Positions 35,193 to 42,985 of a DNA stretch of 64,000 nt are shown here, in pieces. The DNA is from Deltaproteobacteria bacterium. Lineage in GTDB: Bacteria > Acidobacteriota > Thermoanaerobaculia > Multivoradales > JAHZIX01. The stretch covers positions 372,001 through 436,000 of the forward strand of contig JAHZIX010000029.1 in the NCBI GenBank assembly GCA_022601195.1. Direction: 5' to 3'. The notes under the pieces were generated by a model. It was not told the origin of the DNA, did not search any database, and saw nothing but the letters and a program-made list of their open reading frames with translations. The position numbers and the translations under genes are program-made. Position 1 is the stretch's first letter, and every line of letters begins with the position of its first letter.

Positions 35193-35900
35193 TCAGCGGA
35201 CCTCGATCTCTTTGCCACGGATCAGGTGAATACCGGATTCGAGGGCGGCCGCGGCGTCGGCATCGAAGTTGCCGACGGTGGGAGGCAGTGGTGTGTCCGA
35301 GAGGAGCAGGAGGCTTTGGTAGCGACCCGTTGCCGAGAGAGGAACGATAGCGATGAGGTTGGCGCCCTTTTGGCGACAGCTAGGCTCCCCGGAGCATTGG
35401 AAGACCAGTTGGGAGTCGTAGCGGTAGAGGCGAATCTCGACGAAGTCGTGCTCAGCGGTCCTTCCTTCGAGAGTCAATCGGTCGCCGATTCTCGCTTCCT
35501 GCTCCACGAGGCCGCGGCGCGGGGTGCCGCTTCGCGCGTCGACGGAGATTTCGAGGGAGGGTGCCTGCGGCCCTCGGATGGGAAGCCAAATTGCCAAAAG
35601 GGCTACGATAGCGATGCCCAGGGAAGCAGCGTATCGCCACCATCCGCCGAACCAACTCTTTGCCTGAACCGAAGTTTTGCTTCCCGAGTTCTCTTGCCGA
35701 GCGATTCTCGACCAGACTCTCCCTTGCCACTGGGGATCGGGTCGGAGGTCGGCCCCGGTCTCTCCGATCCTCTTGCCGAGGCGTTCGTAGGAAGCCAGGG
35801 CCTCGAGGCAATCCGGGCAACTATCGAAATGGGGGGGCAGGGGCTCGCCCCGTTGCCAGACTTCCAGAGCTTCCTTCTCGAATCGAATGCAGGGCCTCAT
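35193..35900 (-). CDS. membrane anti-sigma factor with periplasmic domain
   Basis: 235 aa. ATG overlaps the sigma-factor stop as ATGA (35897-35900), so translation is coupled. The N-terminus carries a zinc-finger anti-sigma-like HFDSCPDC motif (HxxxCxxC, near residue 25-32). One TM helix at about 88-108 (YAASLGIAIVALLAIWLPI) leads to a periplasmic beta-rich domain of about 125 residues ending in GRYQSLLLLSDTPLPP and DADAAAALESG. It is the last gene of the CHAT/ECF operon. The role as cognate anti-sigma is inferred from position, zinc motif and topology. Confidence 0.82.
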   Translation of the reverse strand: MRPCIRFEKEALEVWQRGEPLPPHFDSCPDCLEALASYERLGKRIGETGADLRPDPQWQGRVWSRIARQENSGSKTSVQAKSWFGGWWRYAASLGIAIVALLAIWLPIRGPQAPSLEISVDARSGTPRRGLVEQEARIGDRLTLEGRTAEHDFVEIRLYRYDSQLVFQCSGEPSCRQKGANLIAIVPLSATGRYQSLLLLSDTPLPPTVGNFDADAAAALESGIHLIRGKEIEVR

Positions 35901-36502
35901 GGCGCCACTCCACTTTCTTCCAAGCAACGCCTCAGCAGGGGCATGGCCCGCGCTACTCGAGCTTGGAGGGTCGCTGGTTTTTCACGACACACAAGGGCCA
36001 TTTCGGTGTAGGAGCTCTCCTCTCGAAAGCGCAGCAGGATGGCCTCTCGAACTCTCGGGGCCAGAGAGCCCAAGCAGCGTTCCAGGGTCAGATTCCGGTC
36101 GATGGCTTCGAGTCTCTGGTCTGCGCTATCGGTGCCATCCGGGCGATGGGGAGGCTCATCGACCAACTCGAAGCGTGCTCGTCGTCGGCGGAGAATTTTT
36201 AACGCGTCGAGGCAGCGGTGGCGGGCGATGCTGAACAACCAGGTTCGAAAGCTGGATCGAAAGGCGAAATCGCCCAGGCCTTGGTAGGCCTGAACGAAGG
36301 TCATCTGATGCACGTCCTCGGCCAGGGATGCTTCACGGGTCATTTGCCGACAGAAGCGGTACAGGGAGTCTCCGTAGGCGTCCATGAGGAGAGTCAGGGC
36401 ATGCTCTCGATTGCCGCTATTCAAGGCTTCGACTACCCCTATTTCCGGAGTCGAGGCTACCCTCTCGGGGCCTTCCTTGGTGCTAGTCGATCGGTTTCCC
36501 AT
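35897..36502 (-). CDS. ECF-type RNA polymerase sigma factor
   Basis: 201 aa. Sigma region 2 at about 40-105 (LYRFCRQMTREASLAEDVHQ, TFVQAYQGLGDFAFRSSFRT, WLFSIARHRCLDALK) and region 4 at about 140-195 (CLGSLAPRVREAILLRFREE, SYTEMALVCREKPATLQARV). It is encoded between a small exported protein and the membrane anti-sigma factor, in an operon headed by a CHAT lipoprotein, so the signal is probably in the envelope. Target promoters are unknown; a candidate is its own operon, whose upstream region (39373-39644) shows no obvious ECF motif to my eye. Confidence 0.93.
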   Translation of the reverse strand: MGNRSTSTKEGPERVASTPEIGVVEALNSGNREHALTLLMDAYGDSLYRFCRQMTREASLAEDVHQMTFVQAYQGLGDFAFRSSFRTWLFSIARHRCLDALKILRRRRARFELVDEPPHRPDGTDSADQRLEAIDRNLTLERCLGSLAPRVREAILLRFREESSYTEMALVCREKPATLQARVARAMPLLRRCLEESGVAP

Positions 36503-36566
36503 GGTGACTCATCCCAGCCTTCGGCTCTCGGTAGCCCTGGCGGTTAGCCGAGACCTGTATTCCAGG

Positions 36567-37028
36567 CTATCTTCTCGGAGAGGGCTCCTGTGGAAAATTC
36601 AACAGTTTGGTGGGGCCGAAGGGCGCGACGGGAGGTCTGCGGGGAGCGATGCAGATGCTATCCCGGCAAGGATTGCAGCGACTTCCTTGGCAATTCATGA
36701 CCGGAACCAGCCCAAAGATCAAGTTCCTTTCGGTGGCGGAGAATTGAGCACGCCCCTCAACCTGATCCACTTCGGTGTTCTCGGACTCTGCTAGTGAGAC
36801 GATGAGATAAGGGCTACCGGTATGAGATGAAACGGTCATGTTCCGGCGGTCGCTCACCAAGGTGAGATCTCCTTCCATTTCTCGAATCAGGTTTTCATTG
36901 GGGAGATCTGCCCAGGCCTGATTTGCTCCAATGTTTTCAGGAGCAGAAGGGCCGAGAATTAGGGAGGCTCCCCAGCCGAGAACGAAGGCTAGGATCAACG
37001 GAAGTCTGGATTTCGGAATATTCGGCAT
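36567..37028 (-). CDS. small exported protein of the CHAT/ECF operon
   Basis: 153 aa. The ATG follows the CHAT stop after a single nucleotide. Signal peptide or anchor at about 8-25 (LPLILAFVLGWGASLILG). The mature part is acidic at first (EMEGDLTLVSDRR), then a beta-type stretch, then four cysteines in CQGSRCNPCRDSIC and a Pro/Arg-rich tail. No family recognised. Its position between the CHAT protein and the sigma/anti-sigma pair makes it a candidate partner, substrate or signal of the CHAT protein. That is inference. Confidence 0.75.
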   Translation of the reverse strand: MPNIPKSRLPLILAFVLGWGASLILGPSAPENIGANQAWADLPNENLIREMEGDLTLVSDRRNMTVSSHTGSPYLIVSLAESENTEVDQVEGRAQFSATERNLIFGLVPVMNCQGSRCNPCRDSICIAPRRPPVAPFGPTKLLNFPQEPSPRR

Positions 37029-37029
37029 C

Positions 37030-39372
37030 TCATTTCCTTTCTTGTGGGAGTTTCGAGACAGGGACGGAACCGGAACCGATCACGATGAAGGGAGCCCAGG
37101 ATGAAGCTTCTTCTCCAGCCGCGATCCAACGCCGCTGAGTTTTCGCCAGGGCAGCGCCAGGAAAGTTGCTTCCTTCCTGGCGATAGAACTCTTGAATGAA
37201 CCGTTGAGTGGCCGCATCCTCGACGGACCACAAGGATGCAACTACAGTCTCACTGCCGGCAGCCAGAAAGCTTGCTGCAAGAGAACCCCAGATTCCCTTT
37301 CCTCGGCGAGCTCCCGAAGAGCAGCCGGCGAGAACGACAAGGGAAGCCGAGATCCTTTCGTCCACCAACCTAGCAGCCTCCATTCTGCCGTCTCCCAAGC
37401 TCAACCATGGCCCCCCCGGGCCTAGGCCGGTATGGGTGGCCAGGTGTAGAATCCTGGCCCTGGTTGCTCCTTTCAAAGCCGATGAGGAGGCCGAAGGACC
37501 GATCAAGGGCTCTACCGCCAGCCAAGCAGCGACCCAATGAGCTTCACGGCGGGCGCCGGGCAAGTCTCCGGCGGGATCACCTAGGATCAAGGCGTTAGTC
37601 TCGGAAGACCGTGGACTCTGTGAGATTGCCACCAAGGCAGAAGCACTGGGTACGTAGACGAGGTCGTAGTTTTCGGCCAGATAGCGTTGATTCCATCGAA
37701 GAGCGGCGAGAGGCAGCTCTCTCAGGGGGCCGTCGGTGCTCAGGAAAAGAGTCGTTCCCGGTGGAGGTAAAGCGTCCGCTGGAAGCAACTGCCGGCCAAG
37801 CTCCGCTGCCAAGCCGAAGTCACCCATGTCGTCGAGGAACAGCCGGACCTTCTCTTCCAGGTCCTGGCCGGAAATGCCGAGGTCATAGGTTCCTACCTGA
37901 CCGTTCTGCACCGTGAAGAGCAGCATCGAGCCTCGAGCCAGGAAGTAACTCCAAACCGTGCGGCCTTGGAGTTGCTGCAATACCTCGGAGAGAGGACGGG
38001 GGACTACCACCGGCGATGATCGAAGGATGGGAATGAGAGAGTAGAGCCCATCCAGCCGGTCCGAGGCGGATTCTCGTGGAAGGTTTCCAGTTTTGCTGGG
38101 CTCGGCCGCTCTTACAAAGGCGTCAAGAAAGGCTCGCGCCTTTGCTCTCTCGGCTATCTCCAGCGCTTCGTTGAAAAAACCGTTATTCATGCGCAGGCGA
38201 ACCAACTCCTCATAGGGCCTGCGACGTTGCTCGAGGATCCATGCTTTGAGGGCGTTTAGGCCCAGTTTCTGGCGTAGCTTCTCGAGAATGGCGATGGCTT
38301 TCAGCTGTGCAGCTTCCGCTTCTTGGAAGTTCCCTAGAGCCGCCTCGGCCAAGCCTAATTGGTGCTGAAACTGCCAGGCCCAGGTAGGGACCGGTTCTTC
38401 GTTGAGCTCATCTTCGATCACCCGTTTCGCTTCGCTGTAGTTGCCCTGGGTTCGCAGAAGCCGTGCTTGGTAGAAGGGGAGCGCGGAGGGCACCTGCGAG
38501 GTAGCCTCAACGTGAGCCCAAGCTGACTGAAGGTGCCTCTCTGCATCCTGCTTGTTTCCCTCCTCGAGGGCGACTTCTACGAGATTCAAGTGCAGAGAGC
38601 GCAACACCCTGGGGTCCTCTAGACCCTCTGCCAAGGCAAGGCCACGCTCGAAGCCAGCTCGGGCAAGAGCCAATCGGTGCCGGTTGAAATCGAGGGCGCC
38701 GCGGTTGAGCAGCAGGTGAACCTGGCCGAGTCGGTCCGCGGGGTCGAGGTTCTGTTCGACGACATCGAGAACGCGCCCTGCGCCCTGCAGGTCGCCCACC
38801 TCATAGAGCACTGCGTAGAGAGCCTCCGTGGCGAAGTCCTGCATTTCGGCATCGGAAGCCTGAAGCGCGTGGTCGAAGGTCTCCTGAGCCATCTCCAGGG
38901 CACCGCGGTAGTCGGAGTTTTCCCAGGCTCGATAAAAGAGGGTATAGCTGACGCGGCTTGCTTCGGAGTGATCTGCGGCTTCAAGGTAACGGGCCAGAGA
39001 CTCGAGAAGTGCCTTCTTCTCCAGTTCCCTCTCCCCCCTCTTCTCATAGACCTCGCCAGCAAGTCGCCAAGCGGCAGCTATCTCCGAAATGCTCTCGGAG
39101 TTATCAGCTAGGCGCTCCGGCCAATCGAGAACCTCGTCATCGTGCTCGAGAGCACGGGCAGCCCGAGCAGCGAGTAACCCTGCTTGCGCAGCTTTGGTTT
39201 TGTCGAATGTCTCTGTGCAATAGTCCATAGCCGCCTCGTGATCCTCTGCCTCGAAGAGCTGCCGGCACTCTTCCAGCCCCTGATTGCTGCAGGCACTCAG
39301 GAGAAGAGCGAGGGCGGCGAGAATCTTGCGGCCAACTCCCGTCGGGAGAGGTCGGGCAGCCGTTGGAGTCAT
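37030..39372 (-). CDS. CHAT-domain lipoprotein with TPR repeats
   Basis: 780 aa. ATG 39372 gives a lipoprotein signal with lipobox LLLSAC (Cys28); longer frames lack this. About 500 residues of TPR helices (DRLGQVHLLLNRGALDF, AWQFQHQLGLAEAALGNFQE) precede a C-terminal CHAT caspase-like protease domain with catalytic-type His647 in HLATHTG and Cys684 in LAGCSSG. The dyad is intact, so it may be an active protease. The lipid anchor would place it outside the cytoplasm, unlike separase-like CHAT proteins of effector systems. It heads an operon with an exported peptide, ECF sigma and anti-sigma genes. Confidence 0.9.
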   Translation of the reverse strand: MTPTAARPLPTGVGRKILAALALLLSACSNQGLEECRQLFEAEDHEAAMDYCTETFDKTKAAQAGLLAARAARALEHDDEVLDWPERLADNSESISEIAAAWRLAGEVYEKRGERELEKKALLESLARYLEAADHSEASRVSYTLFYRAWENSDYRGALEMAQETFDHALQASDAEMQDFATEALYAVLYEVGDLQGAGRVLDVVEQNLDPADRLGQVHLLLNRGALDFNRHRLALARAGFERGLALAEGLEDPRVLRSLHLNLVEVALEEGNKQDAERHLQSAWAHVEATSQVPSALPFYQARLLRTQGNYSEAKRVIEDELNEEPVPTWAWQFQHQLGLAEAALGNFQEAEAAQLKAIAILEKLRQKLGLNALKAWILEQRRRPYEELVRLRMNNGFFNEALEIAERAKARAFLDAFVRAAEPSKTGNLPRESASDRLDGLYSLIPILRSSPVVVPRPLSEVLQQLQGRTVWSYFLARGSMLLFTVQNGQVGTYDLGISGQDLEEKVRLFLDDMGDFGLAAELGRQLLPADALPPPGTTLFLSTDGPLRELPLAALRWNQRYLAENYDLVYVPSASALVAISQSPRSSETNALILGDPAGDLPGARREAHWVAAWLAVEPLIGPSASSSALKGATRARILHLATHTGLGPGGPWLSLGDGRMEAARLVDERISASLVVLAGCSSGARRGKGIWGSLAASFLAAGSETVVASLWSVEDAATQRFIQEFYRQEGSNFPGAALAKTQRRWIAAGEEASSWAPFIVIGSGSVPVSKLPQERK

Positions 39373-39644
39373 GCCACCAAGTCTCGAGCTCCGGGCTCTC
39401 TGTTTGTTTTGGCGACACAGGGGCCGAGAAGACAACACGAATGGCTCCCAAAACTGAAAATTTATTCAGAAACGTCCTATAGAGCCTATCCTGGCACCCA
39501 GCCCCTGAGGTCTTAGGGTGTTGGTCAGAGTCTGGTTCCATTCAACTTTCACGGGCCGTCGCCGGTCCCCGAATCGGTTTTGGGAGGCGGTCGAAGGGCT
39601 CGACGGGAGATCCTCTGTTTGGGAGCGGCGGTTGCGGTTTTCCG

Positions 39645-40466
39645 CTACAGCGCCCCACCACAGTACATGCAGAAATCCGCCTTGTCGGAGTGACCTTCTC
39701 CCCCACACTCAGGGCAGGCGGCTTGGCGGGTCGATGTCTGCATGGTGTTAGCGAGCTCCACGCTGACGATCCCAGTTGGGACGGCGATGATGCCGTAGCC
39801 AAGGATCATCACGACGGATGCAAAGAGCTTTCCCATCACCGTTTGGGGAGCGATGTCTCCATATCCCACGGTGGTCAGGGTGACGACCGCCCAATAGATG
39901 CTCTGAGGAATGCTCGTGAACCCGTGTTCCGGTCCCTCGATCAAGTACATCAAAGCTCCGACGATGAGCACCAGGCTCAACACTGTTCCCAGGAAAACGG
40001 TGATCTTTCGGCCGCTGGCTCTGAGAGCCTCCGACAGCAAGCTTGCCTCCGACAGGAAATGACCGAGCTTGAGGACGCGAAAGACTCTCAACAGACGCAG
40101 GGCTCGAATCACCAGGAGAGCCTGAGTGCCGGCAAAAAAGAGACTCAGGTAGGTTGGCAGAATCGACAGCACATCCACGATGCCGAAGAAGCTACGGGCG
40201 TAGCGCAGCGGCTTTCCCACCGACATCAAGCGAAGGACATATTCGATGGTGAACAGGATCGTGATCACCCATTCGAGGGTTCGCAGCTGCGTTCCGTAGG
40301 CCTGGCTGATAGAAGAGACGCTCTCCAGGGCCACGGTTATGACGCTGACCACAATGACGATCAACAGGGAGACATCGAAGGCTTTGCCAGCGGGGGTATC
40401 TGCTTCGAAGATGATTTCGTGCAGGCGAAACTGCCAGCTGTCCCGGGAGTAAGTATTGTCTTTCAT
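39645..40466 (-). CDS. voltage-gated-type potassium channel with C-terminal zinc ribbon
   Basis: 273 aa. Six TM helices. S4-like helix with regularly spaced arginines at 121-134 (RALRLLRVFRVLKL), pore helix and K+ selectivity filter TVGYGD at 199-204, S6 with a glycine hinge (ILGYGIIAVP). After the channel a short linker leads to a zinc-ribbon with Cys251, Cys254, Cys266 and Cys269 (CxxC-x11-CxxC). Prokaryotic Kv-like channels do not usually end this way, so the ribbon may be a tetramerisation or metal/redox sensing module. No SD; a TACAAT box lies 8 nt before ATG. Confidence 0.92.
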   Translation of the reverse strand: MKDNTYSRDSWQFRLHEIIFEADTPAGKAFDVSLLIVIVVSVITVALESVSSISQAYGTQLRTLEWVITILFTIEYVLRLMSVGKPLRYARSFFGIVDVLSILPTYLSLFFAGTQALLVIRALRLLRVFRVLKLGHFLSEASLLSEALRASGRKITVFLGTVLSLVLIVGALMYLIEGPEHGFTSIPQSIYWAVVTLTTVGYGDIAPQTVMGKLFASVVMILGYGIIAVPTGIVSVELANTMQTSTRQAACPECGGEGHSDKADFCMYCGGAL

Positions 40467-40474
40467 GTAGGGGA

Positions 40475-40480
40475 ATTGTA
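40475..40480 (-). promoter_or_regulatory. -10 box of a near-leaderless promoter
   Basis: On the minus strand TACAAT is followed by 8 nt and the ATG of the potassium channel gene, leaving a leader of 0-2 nt. No SD is present. Confidence 0.5.
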
Positions 40481-40924
40481 GCGAAGCTGGAGATTCGTCG
40501 CCCTGAGTCCCTATTCATGGTCTTGGAAGGAGGACGGAGTTCCGAGTCTTTCCCCCCTAGGGGCACCTCCCAGGTTCGGCGGCGGACGATCCGAGCCCCA
40601 AGAGCAAGTTTCTGTCTTGCATCCCTTTGATCCGGTACCGCGAGGGCTTTCAAGGCGAACGGGAGATGCGCTTCTGCCATGTCCCGATGAGGGATGCGGT
40701 GATCTAGAACACCGTGGGTGAGGAATCTGGAAAACGACCGAAGTCCCGAAAAATGTGTGTCTTTCAGCTGTAAGAGTTCACTTGGAAAGCCTTGAGGGTG
40801 GCCAAGATATCGGCGCATTTGGTTCCTGTTGGGAGAGCATGATATGTTCCTGTGACATTGAAGAGTTCGATCGATAAGAAATCGAGGAGAGGGAGAGAGA
40901 GCCCTCCCGCTACGAGGAAATGCG
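40481..40924. other. 444-nt intergenic region before the paralog array
   Basis: No credible gene. It contains a repeated phrase (GGTTCCTGTT and ATGTTCCTGT near 40820-40855), a weak promoter-like TTGGTT-18-TATGTT, and a small GGGAG/CTCCC hairpin in the presumed leader just before the array. Nothing else is recognised. Confidence 0.4.
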
Positions 40925-42973
40925 ATGGTGATGGCAAGGAAACGATGGGCGGTTAACAACCTTCTGGCAGTCATTCTGGTCTCGGTTTCTTTCGGGGTTC
41001 GAGCAGATCTCTCGCCTTCCGAAGCTGCATTCGATCTGGCGCCTTCCGGGAACGGTGTCGCAGTGGCCAGCAACGCCCAGGGCAGAACGGTCTATCTATG
41101 GACGCAGGAAGGTCTCTTGATGGGGCACCTCTTCGATGCTCAGGGAGAGCCTCTCGGTGAGCCCTTGGCTCTGGCGGCAGGCGACGATGCTTTCGCTTAT
41201 TGGCCGGCGGTGGCGGTAGCTCCCAACGGTACCTTTGTCGCTATTTGGAATCGCCAGCAGCCCTCACCGTTTCTACCACTCCCTCCTTCCTTGGTGGCGC
41301 AGCGGTTCGACCCGTCGGGCCATCCCTTGGGAGATCGCTTCGAGCCTTTGGACGGCCGAGGGTCTAGTGGACCGCCGGCCATCGCCATGGAACCTAGCGG
41401 CGCCTTCGTGGTCGCAGGGGGAGGGGCCGATATCGACGGTCTGGCGGTGTTTCTTCGCCGCTACGACGCCGTGGGCGAGCCTCGGGAGGGCTTTTTTCGA
41501 GCCGACGCGGGCAATATCCCTTTTCACTCCCAAAGAAGGTTCTCTCTTGCCGTCGCTCCCGCTGGGAATCTCTTCGTCGCTTGGGCGACCTATCTTTGCG
41601 GTATCGAATCTTGCAGCCAGTTTCGGGTCCGAGGGCGGTTGTTGGATTCTTCTGGAGCACCCCTTGGGGAACCGCTGACGATCACCAACCAGGGTGTAGG
41701 AGTCACCGCGACTTGGCATCCCACGGAGGGGTTTCTAGCGGTGTGGCGAAGGCCGAAGCTATCCGGGCTCTACCTGGCTGACCCACCGGAGTTTTCCGTC
41801 CACGGGCGCTCTATCGGCTCCCAGGGCTTGGGCCCGGTCATCGATATCAAGGCCGAAGCCGGGGGAAGGTTCACTCTGGGAGGTTTTTCCCCCGACGTCG
41901 CTGTCGATCCCCAGGGAAGAGTTGTCGTCGCCTGGCAGGAGGGTGCCGAGTCCGGCACTTCGTCGGATGTCTTTGCGCAGGCCTTGAATTCTCGCCTCGA
42001 AACCGTTGGGGCGCGTTTGAAAGTAGAACTATGGCCAGGGTCCGGGAATGTCCAGCCATCGGCAGCGGCGGCCGGCCCGGGCGAATTTGTTGTCGCCTGG
42101 ACCGAAGAGCAAGATTCCGGAGACATCTCCCTTCCTCGCGCCCAGCGATTCCAGCTCATCGATGAGGGTTGCCAGCCTTCGGAGACCAAGCTATGCCTCC
42201 AAGGCGGCCGGTTCGAAGTGACCGGTAGCTATCGGACTCGTTCCGGTGGGCCTGCTCCTGGGGGAGCCGGGCCAGCGCGTTTTCGGGCCCTCAGTGGCGA
42301 TAGCGGTGTCACCTGGTTTTTTCGTCCGGAGAACCTGGAAGGGTTGATCAAAGTGCTCGATGGTAGATCTGTGAACGGTCATTTTTGGGTCTTTTTCGCT
42401 GGCCTGTCCAATCTGGAGACGACCTTTGTGGTCAGGGATCTCCACACCGATCGAGTGCAGGTCTACGAGAATTCGTTGGGTGATTTTGGAAGTTTTGGAG
42501 ATACGGAGGCCTTTCTGGAATCCGGTGGGGAACCCGTCGCTGGAGCTGTCCGGAATGGTCGTTCGAGATCGATCTTCCACGATACCGAGAGAAGTCCTTT
42601 CTCGATGGAGTCTGCCTCCGGTGGGGCCACCCCCTGCGTGCCGACCCCTCAGCGCTTGTGTCTGTTGGGGGGAAGGTTTCTCGTCGAGGTCGACCAAGCT
42701 CAAACCCCTGGCGGAGGCGTAGTGATTCCGGCCCTGGGAAGGCCTTTGACGGATCGAAGTGGTGTGTTCTGGTTTGGCAGTCCCAACAATCTCGAGTTGA
42801 TGGTGAAAGTCCACGATGGTCGGCCTAGCAACGGTAGATTTTGGGTGTTTTGGGGCGCAGCGACGAATCAACGCTACGGGTTGAGGATTACCGACACCGA
42901 AACGGGAGCAGTGTGGTCACGAGAGAGTCCTCAGGGTGAATTCAGCGCCGGAGCCGATACGGCTGCGTTCTAA
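40925..42973 (+). CDS. exported repeat protein with two copies of an unnamed C-terminal domain (array gene 1)
   Basis: 682 aa. ATG with CGAGGAAA just upstream. Signal peptide NNLLAVILVSVSFGVRA. Residues about 28-410 form a beta-propeller-like region with recurring phrases such as GHLFDAQGEPLGEPL, AQRFDPSGHPLGD and LRRYDAVGEPREG. Two copies of one domain follow, 416-530 and 571-682. Shared pattern: C-x(5-6)-LCL, RF, FWF or WFF, N-LE, KVxDGRxxNxxFWVF, then D-T-x-AF at the end. I cannot name this domain. The protein ends exactly with the second copy. The next paralog begins 12 nt later; all four genes run in the same direction. Confidence 0.85.
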   Translation: MVMARKRWAVNNLLAVILVSVSFGVRADLSPSEAAFDLAPSGNGVAVASNAQGRTVYLWTQEGLLMGHLFDAQGEPLGEPLALAAGDDAFAYWPAVAVAPNGTFVAIWNRQQPSPFLPLPPSLVAQRFDPSGHPLGDRFEPLDGRGSSGPPAIAMEPSGAFVVAGGGADIDGLAVFLRRYDAVGEPREGFFRADAGNIPFHSQRRFSLAVAPAGNLFVAWATYLCGIESCSQFRVRGRLLDSSGAPLGEPLTITNQGVGVTATWHPTEGFLAVWRRPKLSGLYLADPPEFSVHGRSIGSQGLGPVIDIKAEAGGRFTLGGFSPDVAVDPQGRVVVAWQEGAESGTSSDVFAQALNSRLETVGARLKVELWPGSGNVQPSAAAAGPGEFVVAWTEEQDSGDISLPRAQRFQLIDEGCQPSETKLCLQGGRFEVTGSYRTRSGGPAPGGAGPARFRALSGDSGVTWFFRPENLEGLIKVLDGRSVNGHFWVFFAGLSNLETTFVVRDLHTDRVQVYENSLGDFGSFGDTEAFLESGGEPVAGAVRNGRSRSIFHDTERSPFSMESASGGATPCVPTPQRLCLLGGRFLVEVDQAQTPGGGVVIPALGRPLTDRSGVFWFGSPNNLELMVKVHDGRPSNGRFWVFWGAATNQRYGLRITDTETGAVWSRESPQGEFSAGADTAAF

Positions 42974-42985
42974 GAGGAGCCGATT

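Noticed and set aside
37373..39111. Several plus-strand open frames (100-144 aa) inside the CHAT gene
   Set aside because: All are antisense shadows of the CHAT/TPR coding sequence.
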